Below, piece after piece: positions 55,936 through 64,000 of a stretch of 64,000 nucleotides of DNA (position 1 is its first letter; the number at the start of each line of letters is the position of its first letter). Both the position numbers and the translations under genes were made by a program. Where the stretch lies: NCBI RefSeq assembly GCF_004210375.1, contig NC_134833.1:23626063-23690062 (forward strand). Reading direction: 5' to 3'. The notes beneath the pieces are model-generated. The model did not search any database. It was not told the origin of the DNA and saw nothing but the letters and a program-made list of their open reading frames with translations. The DNA is from Tachypleus tridentatus. Lineage: Eukaryota > Arthropoda > Merostomata > Xiphosura > Limulidae.

Positions 55936-56201
55936 GGGCCTGGCATGGCCTAGCGCGTTAAGGCGTGCGCTTCGTAATCTGAGGGTCGCGGGTTAGCGCC
56001 CGAGTCGCGCCAAACATGCTCGCCCTCCCAGCCGTGGGGGCGTTATAATGTTACGGTCAATCCCACTATTCGTTGGTAAAAGAGTAGCCCAAGAGTTGGC
56101 GGTGGATGGTGATGACTAGCTGCCATCCCTCTAGTCTTACACTGCTAAATTAGGGACGGCTAGCACAAATAGCCCTCGAGTAGCTTTGTGCGAAATTCCA
56201 A
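55936..56201 (+). mobile_element. family A SINE, GC-rich head, inside an array
   Basis: GGGCCTGGCATGGCCTAGCG head with CGGGTTAGCGCCCGAGTCGC in place of the usual B box, like the 8169-8450 copy. The tail is short (GTGCGAAATTCCAACAC). Confidence 0.93.
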
Positions 56202-56323
56202 CACAATATTTTTTTATGATAACAATGAAATATATAGATTGTTCTCAAATAATAGCAACAAAATATTCAGTTTGTTCCTAATAATAATGAAATTATTAGT
56301 TTGTTCCCAATAATAACGCCCCC

Positions 56324-56442
56324 TGCTAGTACAGCAGTATGTCTCCGGATTTACAACACTACAATCAGGGGTTCGATTCCCCTCGATGGGCTGAGCAGAT
56401 AACCCGATGTGGCTTTGCTATAAGAAAACACACACCACCAAT
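56324..56442 (+). mobile_element. family C SINE, full length, inside an array
   Basis: GCCCCCTGCTAGTACAGCAG head, GGATTTACAACACTACAATC, B box GGGGTTCGATTCCCC, CTGAGCAGATAACCCGATGT body, tail GCTATAAGAAAACACACACC. TAATAATAA-type sequence on both sides prevents calling a target duplication. Confidence 0.93.
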
Positions 56443-56728
56443 AATAATTAAATTATCAGTTTGTTCCCAATAATTATAATGAATTTATTAGTTTGTTCTC
56501 AATAATAAAATTATCAGTTTTTTCCCATTTAACGACAAAAATACTCAGGTTGCTTCTATGATAACAACGAAATATACAGAGTGTTTTCGTATAATAACAA
56601 CGAAATTATCAGTTTGTTCCATGTAACAACAACAAAATATCATTTTGTTCCCCTATAAGAACAACAAAACACTCAGATTGTTCCCATATAACAACAACGA
56701 TATACTCAGTTTGTTTTTATAATAACAG

Positions 56729-56920
56729 GGAAGGCAACTAGTCATCACTACCCACCGTCAACTCTTGGACTACTTTTTTACCAACAAATAGGGGGATTGA
56801 CCGTCACTTGTAACGTCCCCACACCTGAAAGGGTGAGCATGTTTGGTGCGACGGGGATTCGAACCTGCGACCCTCAGATTAAGAGTTGAACGCCTTAACC
56901 CACCTGGCCATGTTGGGCCA
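56729..56920 (-). mobile_element. family A SINE, tail missing
   Basis: Starts at GGGAAGGCAACTAGTCATCA and runs to the head CACCTGGCCATGTTGGGCCA. The 3' tail is absent, so its array-side border may be a later deletion. Confidence 0.9.
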
Positions 56921-57565
56921 TTTATTTTGTGTGGTATTATTTTCAAAGTTTCGAAGTTTCCCGAACTCTCTGGTCAGAAATCAGAGACTTACAACTTTGA
57001 TTTTCCGCATAGTTTCCACAATTATTGAACGAAAGAAAACTAACAAGTATATAAAGTAAAACCAACCTCTAAAAGAGCACTTAACGAAGTTTTGAAATAT
57101 TATGCTTTTCTTTCTCCCGAATACTTCGAAGAGTCTAATGCAGTGACGTAAGTTAGCGCGAGGACAGCTTAGTGCCATTAAACTTCCGGTGATTCAATTT
57201 ACGGAGATGAATTTCTAACGTTATACAGATTAAATTTGTAACCCATCTTAATGGACAACTTCATTTGTTTCTTGGCGCCAGAGGCTTAGTGACGTTAATG
57301 AGTGATGCCACTAATGCTTTTCGAAAGCTTTTTTACTCTCAACACAATGAGTAGATCTATGTAACTCATTACGAATGTTATCGAGTTTTCTCCTTGGAGT
57401 TTTGTTGAACTCAAACAGATGCGACTGGCAACAAATCCTGGATTATCTAACTCCATTTACTCTGCTGCTCGCGAAGGAAATCAAATTCGTACCACAAATC
57501 GCGAAATCAAGTTTCATCACAATTTGACAGAAACGTTACATTTGACAAAAGTTGCGGTTATTATC
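56921..57565. other. nothing recognised
   Basis: AT-rich, with no clear coding signal. Confidence 0.3.
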
Positions 57566-57640
57566 CGATAAACCCGTGGTGAACAGAGCACAGAGAGCCA
57601 GTTGTGTTGCTTTGTGATTAACTTCAAACAAACACATTGT
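57566..57640 (+). mobile_element. family B SINE 3' half
   Basis: CCGATAAACCCGTGGTGAAC, AGAGCACAGAGAGCC, TTGTGATTAACTTCAAACAA. Confidence 0.75.
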
Positions 57641-57713
57641 TCGATAAACTTTTGTTACATGGAATTTATTAAATACAAAGCCGTATTATGTTGTTGTTTT
57701 TTTAAATTTTTAT

Positions 57714-57821
57714 GTTTGTTTGTTTTGTTATTATGCACAAAGAGCTATCTGTGATGTTCACATCACGGGTGTCGAAACCCGGTTTGTAGCAGTTTGAGCC
57801 GCTGTGCCATTGGGGGCAACT
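57714..57821 (-). mobile_element. family B SINE
   Basis: GTTTGTTTGTTTTGTTATTA tail complement, CACGGGTGTCGAAACCCGG B box, GCCGCTGTGCCATTGGGGGC head. Confidence 0.88.
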
Positions 57822-59018
57822 TGTTGTTTACTTAGTCTTAATTTTCTGGACCTACAGAGTTAATTAATGTTTATTTTGTAAATTTTAAGACACTTTGTTT
57901 TCGAAATATGTAACGGACGTATATGCTACATAATTTGGATTTTGCTAGGTTAAAGTAAAATTAAATGTGTTTAAAAATGTTCAAAGTAAACCTAACGTTT
58001 TACAAATGGAAAAAAATTACGTTATTTTAAACTTGTGATCTGAAAACTGTGGCACGTGATATTAAATTTTCAACTTATGAGCTAGTTTTCGCTGGTCAGA
58101 AATTTAAATTTCGTGCGATTTACCACTGTGTAGTTTCCCTAAGTTTTAATCTAGAAAATTATTTAAAATATCCTGGTTATAACTTTTGAAATGCACAAGT
58201 TTAGAAGAAATAATTATTTGCCAACTGAATTATAAAAAAAACACATTTCAGAAGAGAAGTTATATTATTATTTTTAACACGAGAATTAATTTGTCTTTAG
58301 ATTTGCTGAATTATATACTTTTCAAATAAGGACAAAGTTTTGATTATGTTTCGGTAGTTTTATTGTTGGTGAAATATATACATTGTTTTCGTTTTTGTCG
58401 TAATGTTTATAAAACATGGGTTATATTAGGAACAGCGTTTTTTAATAATGTTGTCATAAACATAAATAAACACAATCATAACCTCACAACTCAGCTTACT
58501 TTTTATTCAGATCTCGTCTCCTTGGCAACAAACTCTGCTGGAACTGTTCAAGTAAGCTTGGCACAAGTGTTTTTGATTGTTGAATACGTCCCTATGTTTT
58601 CCCGGAAACACTCTATATATAATCACTGGGTGAAATGATATGTTCTTTGAAACCGAACCTAATTTATATAATATTCTGGATTTTTGACACAGTCCCTGTG
58701 TCACGCGCAGAAAATTGTAACACAATTTTACTACTCGTCTGTCTAATTTGTTGTTTCACTTAACAACGTTCGGGATCGGCAAATTCTTTTATTCAAGCGA
58801 ACCGCAAAATGGGTCTCCATGGACTCAGTTTGTTGATTATTATTCGTATTTTAATTTGGTGGCAGTGCCACCGTCCCTAAACGTAAATTAGTCTGTAGAT
58901 GGGAGACAGCAAGTTAGTTCAGCCCACAAACTACACTAAGGAATGAACTGTCAGTCTAATAACGAACCCACTACTTAAAGAGCAGAATATATTTTGTGAT
59001 GGCTTTCGAAACTCCTGC
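57822..59018. other. AT-rich; holds one copy of a dispersed duplicate
   Basis: 58503-58625 (CTCGTCTCCTTGGCAACAAA, CTCTGCTGGAACTGTTC, TTTGATTGTTGAATACGTCC) is related to 60100-60200. No gene recognised; a 91-codon frame from 58363 spans part of it. Confidence 0.4.
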
Positions 59019-59149
59019 CGCCCCCAATAGCACAGCGGTATATCTGCGGACATACACCGCTAGAAATAGGGTTTCGATACCCGTGGTGGGCAAAGCACAT
59101 ATAACCCATTGTGGAGCTTTGTGCTTAGTTCCAAACAAGCGAACAAATC
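59019..59149 (+). mobile_element. family B SINE, full length
   Basis: CGCCCCCAATAGCACAGCGG head, GGGTTTCGATACCCG B box, GGCAAAGCACATATAACCCA, GTGCTTAGTTCCAAACAAGC tail. Confidence 0.93.
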
Positions 59150-59261
59150 GAAACACGATCATCATTTTCGAATTCTAGAGCTTTATCACGGGTCCATCTG
59201 CACGTATGATTTGGGCTTAAATTTTGTTTAAACAAAAGATAACATTTCTTCAAGTCGATAA

Positions 59262-59334
59262 GTTGGAAATTAGGGTTCGCAAATGATGAACGTTTTTATG
59301 CAGCTTTGTGCGATATCTGAAACAAACAAACAAA
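59262..59334 (+). mobile_element. SINE 3' tail fragment at the start of an array
   Basis: AAATTAGGGTTCGCAAATGA, GCAGCTTTGTGCGATATCTG then AAACAAACAAACAAATT. The tail passes directly into the next array. Confidence 0.65.
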
Positions 59335-59622
59335 TTAAGCTTTTAAGGTAAGAAGTTAAACTGAAACAAACAAACAAATTAAGCTTTAGGGTAAGAAGTT
59401 AAACTGAAACAAACAAATTAAGCTTTTAAGGTAAGAAGTTAAACTGAAACAAACAAACAAATTAAGCTTTAGGGTAAGAAGTTAAACTAAAACAAACAAA
59501 TTAAGCTTTTAAGGTAAGAAGTTAAACTGAAACAAACAAACAAATTAAGCTTTAGGGTAAGAAGTTGAACTGAAACAAACAAACAAATTAAGCTTTACGG
59601 TAAGAAGTTAAACAGTAACAAA
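59322..59622. repeat. 41-43-bp array containing the SINE A-rich tail
   Basis: About seven units of GAAACAAACAAACAAATTAA + GCTTTAGGGTAAGAAGTTAAACT. Units with two and three CAAA blocks and with GCTTTAGGG/GCTTTTAAGG alternate as a dimer. Confidence 0.93.
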
Positions 59623-59974
59623 CAACAACAAAAACTGATCTCTTTTGGAACTGATTTTAAAAAGTGTATCAAGATTTATCAACGAAAAATTGAAAGCATT
59701 AACTGGCTATCTCAAATAACAACTGATGCATATTTAAAGAAATAGGCTTAGGTTTAACACATATTAGACATATCTAAGTTTTACAGCGTAAAATTATTTA
59801 TTGATAAATATTTTGTAATTTTGATCTTCTTGCCTATATTTAAAATATATCTAGCACAAAAACAAGCAACTGGTATGTAGTTCTTCTAAAGGACAATAAT
59901 GTTTGAAACTTCGTTTCTCATGAATTTGTCTTTCGTTATAATGTTTGTTAATTAAAATAAGTTTTTAGGATTTG

Positions 59975-60012
59975 TTTGTTTGTTTGTTTTGGAATTTCGC
60001 ACAAAGCTACAA
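59975..60012 (-). mobile_element. SINE tail fragment
   Basis: (TTTG)n then GGAATTTCGCACAAAGCTAC, ending abruptly. Confidence 0.7.
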
Positions 60013-60089
60013 GTTCTTAGGAACGGCTTAGTTTTGATTAGTGTTGTCACATACGTAAATGATCAAAATAACTACACCACTTCTCAGAC

Positions 60090-60250
60090 TAATTATTAAT
60101 AAAAGTTCGTCTCCTTGGCAACAATCTTTGCTGAAACTGTTTTCGATTGTCGAAATGTTCGTTTTTTCCCTAAAAACCAACAACAAATATTTACTAACTC
60201 CATCGTTTGAAATGACGTGTTCAGTACAACTAAACCTAAGTTATTGTCGT
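60090..60250. repeat. second copy of a dispersed duplicate
   Basis: GTTCGTCTCCTTGGCAACAA, TCTTTGCTGAAACTGTT, TTCGATTGTCGAAATG relate to 58503-58625, which has about 22 extra bases in the middle. Confidence 0.5.
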
Positions 60251-60630
60251 TTGTTCAACATCCCGTATTCAAACCTTAAGGTTATTAAAACTGACAATAC
60301 AATTTAGTAAACATCTTTATATTACCTGGTATTACTGGGTTCAGTCAGATCTAAACTATTATTTTGATAGGATATTGTAGAATGATGAATATTTTGCTCT
60401 TTGCAATTAAGTACGGAGTTAAATACGGAGTTCAATGGATTGTATCGAAACGATTTTGTAACCTCAACCAATCGTTACAGTTCATGCTCCATCTGACGAC
60501 AGTGTGTCTTTATAATAGCCTTGTATCGTAGTTTCCATTGCAAAAGGATTTGTCGTAAGGCTGTCATGTATAAAGCACACCATTCCTCCATTTATACTTT
60601 CCATAATCTATCCTTTACAAAATGACAACC

Positions 60631-60838
60631 GTCGCGCCAAACATGCTCGCCCTTTCAGCCGTGGGGGCGTTATAATGTGACGGTCAATCCCACTATTCGT
60701 TGGTAAAAGAGTAGCCCAAGAGTTGGCGGTGGGTGATGATGACTAGCTGCCTTCCCTCTAGTGTTACACTGCTAAATTAGGGACGGCTAGCACAGATAGC
60801 CCTCGAGTAGCTTTGCGCGAAATTCAAAACAAACAAAC
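60631..60838 (+). mobile_element. family A SINE lacking its tRNA head but with target duplication
   Basis: Starts at GTCGCGCCAAACATGCTCGC, just past the B box. The body and tail are nearly consensus. Flanked by ACAAAATGACAACC (60617-60630) and ACAAAATGACAAACC (60837-60851), so the truncation occurred at insertion. Confidence 0.93.
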
Positions 60839-60851
60839 AAAATGACAAACC

Positions 60852-61473
60852 TTGTGATAAGAAATAGATGCAAAAGCAAGTCATTTACCGATGATAAAAG
60901 CAAAGTCAAGATATTTAAACTTCAAAAAAGGATAAATAATGATCACGTGGTTTCTTGTACACCCTAAAGTATCTCGGATATAAACCGCCAGGTGTATACT
61001 AATGGGACTACAGAAAAATCTCAAAGGAGAAAAAACTGATGAATCACAAAAAAGTAAAACATTGACCAAAATATTTATTGAGGCGTAATCTCTTCCGTAA
61101 CCTCCGGAGAAAAAAGTCGATTTTCCAAAAGCGTTCCGTTTGTCAAGTTTGTTTCTTTAAAGTGTGTAATGATATTAGCCACAAACTTCCAATTGGTATA
61201 TATGATTATAAACCAGATAGATATCACCGAACAAAATTTATTTTAAATATAAAATTGATGGATTCACGTTAGAATGACAACACATCTGAACTAATTTCAA
61301 AGATAAATTTTCAGGTGAATATTTTACCCTTAATTCGAAAGTTACCTGCAGAATAATATTCAAGACAAAACGAAAGTTGTATATTAATCTGATGCTTTGT
61401 ATCCTTACACGAAACGATATTAACCCTATGATAACGACTTATAACATGGTCATGACAAAACACAACTGACAAA
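60852..61473. other. nothing recognised
   Basis: AT-rich; short open frames without recognisable content. Confidence 0.3.
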
Positions 61474-61749
61474 GATTGGTTTGGTTTGAAATTCGTGTAA
61501 AGCTACACGAAGGCTATCTGAGCTAGCCGTCCCTAATTTAGCAGTGTAAGACTAGAGGGAAGGCAACTAGTCGTCACCACCCACCGCCAACTTTTGGGCC
61601 ACTCTTTCACCAACGAATAGTGAAATTGACCGTCACCTTATAACGCCCATATAGCCGAAAGGGCGAGCATGTTTGGTGTGACAGGGATTCGAACCCGCTA
61701 CCCTCAGATTACGAGTCGAGTGCCTTAAGTACCTGGCCATGCTGGGCCG
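61474..61749 (-). mobile_element. family A SINE, full length
   Basis: GGTTTGGTTTGAAATTCGTG tail complement through GTACCTGGCCATGCTGGGCC; B-box region GGATTCGAACCCGC. Confidence 0.93.
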
Positions 61750-62286
61750 TATTTGTTATACTACGCCTGTATCCAGGACTGTAAACACATACGTATTCGA
61801 AAATTTTCCAGATAATATCTGTATAACAATGAATTGCTGCTAACTTACGTTTTCAAATTAAAACAAATATTAATTTTATTTACAATATTTTTACGATAAT
61901 AAAAATTATTATCTTGCAAATATCAAAACCAAATGTAATTATACTTTTTGAAACATCGAGGAAACATAAAACGAAAACACACATATGTAGTATGTAGTAA
62001 CACCATGATATAATACAAATTATTTGTAATAAGATATAATAATGCAATTCTACTGGGAGTTAGTAAAACGCACAAAAACAACAGTGGATGAGAGACACTT
62101 CGAGAGATAAGGACCATATGGCACTTTCAAGTGTTGTTCTACAACAAATATTCCTAAGAATATAACTTGTATTGAAAGTTTTAAGCGTTCTCACACTGAA
62201 GGATCTAGATATAAAAAAAAACTGTCGTCACGTGGTACTTATGTTTAAGAAATATTTTCATAAAAAATTATAAAACGTTTGTGTGT
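61750..62286. other. nothing recognised; may include promoter sequence
   Basis: AT-rich, upstream of the dyad cluster at 62287. Confidence 0.3.
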
Positions 62287-62367
62287 GTTGCGGCAACTCA
62301 GAACAAATCCCGAAAGAAGTTGCCGTAGCAACCAAACTAAAAGCGATGAAACGTTGCCAACAGCAAC
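62287..62367 (+). promoter_or_regulatory. three GTTGC/GCAAC dyads, X-box-like
   Basis: GTTGC-G-GCAAC (62287-62297), GTTGC-CGTA-GCAAC (62319-62332) and GTTGC-CAACA-GCAAC (62353-62367). The middle one, GTTGCCGTAGCAAC, is close to the RFX-factor X-box (GTTGCCATGGCAAC), which marks promoters of ciliary genes. The last dyad ends directly before an ATG. Function is inferred. Confidence 0.4.
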
Positions 62368-62517
62368 ATGGAGGACATAAGAGCTTGGACAGGATTATAT
62401 ACGATGAAAGCTGATATAATTCATATAAATGACATGCTTGTTTCCAAACTTAAAACGCGACATGTTCCAATCCATTCATGTTCTTCTTTCATATTCCAGT
62501 TGTATTGTTTGCATTAG
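62368..62517 (+). CDS. small ORF behind the dyad cluster, unknown
   Basis: The ATG lies in CAACATGG, a good start context. It opens 49 codons (MEDIRAWTGLYTMKADIIHI, then NDMLVSKLK and a less protein-like end) before TAG. The first 30 residues read plausibly as protein, and the frame may really be a first exon cut by splicing. I see no strong donor inside it; the nearest canonical one is AAAG|GTATGT at 62615. No family recognised, and chance is possible. Confidence 0.2.
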   Translation: MEDIRAWTGLYTMKADIIHINDMLVSKLKTRHVPIHSCSSFIFQLYCLH

Positions 62518-63009
62518 GCTGTTGTTGGTACAGAAAACAAACAAACAGAAAAGATTTATGTTATCGGTTCTCTTCAGCAGGTTTTTGGACTTTATCTTAA
62601 ATTAAAAATGAAAGGTATGTTTACCACGATCGCTAATATAAATAGTTCGGCCTAACTATTAAACCCGACAGAATGTTATTTGATGGTTTCATCACAGAAA
62701 TGAGAGCGGTTACATTAAGGAGAGGCTGATTAATTAACGTAACAAAATGAAAAGATAGAATTAAAATCTTAATTAATTAGCTATGCTGAAACACCTCAAT
62801 ATGCGAAAAAGTAGTTTACTTCGCTTGGTATTTAAAATGAAAGGAAATATAGATGTGAATTAAAAAGTGACAGACATACAGAGTTAAAGTTAAAAATACC
62901 TTTAATTAAAAAGTATAAATTTTTAAAACGTGATACCTCCATATTTTTTTAAATAAATATATCACTATTTGGATGTTTGCTTCAATCAACAGAACCGACA
63001 ATACTTAAA
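62518..63009. other. nothing recognised beyond a donor-like site
   Basis: AAAGGTATGT at 62611-62620 is a good 5' splice donor, and CTCTTCAGCAG at 62571-62581 an acceptor-like site 30 bases before it. No coding support. Confidence 0.25.
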
Positions 63010-63280
63010 AACTAGCTCTAGTTATGATGTAATAATGTGTCTATTTACACTATGAAGTTAACTCTAGTCATGCAACAATACGTTTCTTTGTTTAAAGTAT
63101 AAAGTTAGCCCTAATCATGATGCAACAATATGTTCATTTAATTACACTATAAGGTTAACTCTAGTCATGCAACAATGTGTTTCTTTGTTTACAGTATAAA
63201 GTTAGTCCTAATCATGATGCAACATTGTATTTCTTTGTTTACGGCATAAAGTTAGCCCTAGTTATGATGTAACAATGCTT
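63010..63280. repeat. about 49-bp imperfect repeat, 98-bp dimer
   Basis: Five units with alternating AAGTTAACTCTAGTCATGCA and AAGTTAGCCCTAATCATGAT, each followed by GCAACAATRTGTTTCTTTGT-like sequence. Confidence 0.85.
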
Positions 63281-63767
63281 ATGTTTTTTTTTTCATATGT
63301 TAAATTCTATATCCTTTTCATTTAACTATTTTGAAAAACACACAAACTTGAGTGTGAATTAAAAACATAAGTGATGACAGTAATATATAACATTCAATAG
63401 AAATAAAACTTCAGAACACTCACGTTTCTTTTTAATCTGCTAGGACTGATAATTTCTGTAAAATTGAATTTATTTGAGAATAGCGATAATTTCTCAGTAA
63501 CGCATAAAAATGATTAATCACATATCAAACTCTGTCGATACAAACATGCAGTGCGACTACAAAAACTAGAATGAGGCTTAATTTTTCATTTCTTCTGTTA
63601 TGAAAATGTAGCGGGAAAATATTTTATTTGAATTTATAACTTAATTAGGTCTATACTGCCCAAGTAAAATATATTTTGGTAAGTCATACATGAATACGTT
63701 ACTTAGAAATAGCATTATTTAAGTAAAAAATCATGGAAAATAATTCCACAGTTTATGGTAATTGCAA

Positions 63768-63967
63768 TCTAATCTGAGGGGTGGTGGATTCAAATTCTCG
63801 TCGCACCAAATATACTCGTTTTTTTCAGCCGTGGGGGCGTTATAATGTGACGGCCAATTGCACTTTTTATTGGTAAATGAGTTGTTGGTGGGTGGTGATG
63901 ACTAGCTGCCTTCTTTCTAGTCTTACACTGCAGATAGCTCTCGTGTAGCTTTGCGCGAAAAACAAAC
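63768..63967 (+). mobile_element. family A SINE, 5' truncated, with internal deletions
   Basis: Starts in the anticodon arm (AATCTAATCTGAGGGGTGG) and has CAGCCGTGGGGGCGTTATAA. It lacks the AGTAGCCCAAGAG piece and the TAAATTAGGGACGGCTAG piece, and ends GCGCGAAAAACAAAC. Confidence 0.9.
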
Positions 63968-64000
63968 CTTTAACCTTACGCTGTATATTTCTGTAAGAGG

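Larger units (their letters stand above)
55387..56728. repeat. 32-bp AT-rich array broken by SINEs
   Basis: Units of the form GTTTGTTCCCTATAATAACA + ACGAAATACTCA, with a well-ordered 64-bp dimer at 55540-55800 (CCGTATAATAATAAAG alternating with CCCTATAATAACAACG). The array continues, worn, on both sides of the SINEs at 55936 and 56324 and stops at the fragment at 56729. Confidence 0.9.

Overview
The window looks like non-coding, AT-rich DNA of an animal, most likely an arthropod. It has no operons or bacterial-type genes. It is crowded with tRNA-derived SINEs, worn DNA transposons, a Penelope-like retroelement and many minisatellites, and has spliceosomal-type intron signals. The main SINE (about 270 bp, Thr-CGT-like tRNA head, AAAC-rich tail) resembles one I associate with horseshoe crabs; that placement is from memory and unchecked.

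Coding content is sparse. The one convincing intact gene is a minus-strand four-pass membrane protein of 281 residues (1063-1908), preceded by a good 3' splice site, so its 5' UTR is probably split. Three weaker gene starts are offered: a plus-strand first coding exon ending at a GT donor (29529-29654), a CpG-rich untranslated first exon ending in GTAAGT (40860-41019), and a small ORF just after three GTTGC/GCAAC dyads (62287-62517).

Layout. 0-8.9 kb: a piggyBac-type MITE, the membrane-protein gene, a 28-bp array and many family A SINEs. 8.9-14.3 kb: two blocks of a 28-bp minisatellite split by a Penelope-like element. 15.2-17.1 kb: a 66/64-bp array with a 326-bp higher-order unit. 17.5-23.4 kb: SINEs, including a nested pair. 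23.8-29.0 kb: three successive arrays, the last about 70 copies of 62 bp. 29.5-41 kb: SINE-rich DNA with two gene-start candidates. 43-48 kb: arrays of 36, 44 and 101 bp. 49.9-55 kb: three dead Tc1-like transposases, one carrying an internal 55-bp array. 55-57 kb: a 40-bp array and a 32-bp array hit by three SINEs. 57-64 kb: SINEs, a tail-derived array and the dyad cluster.

The most interesting theme is the birth of tandem repeats from transposable elements. At least four arrays can be traced by eye to a piece of a SINE or transposase: the 28-bp array (SINE body), the 66/64-bp array (starts in a SINE), the 41-43-bp array (SINE tail) and the 55-bp array (Tc1 coding sequence). The three SINE families also share a 3' tail motif, suggesting one partner LINE. 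I saw no defence system, CRISPR array, biosynthetic cluster or true tRNA gene. Tandem arrays together span about 17 kb, roughly a quarter of the window, from the listed spans.
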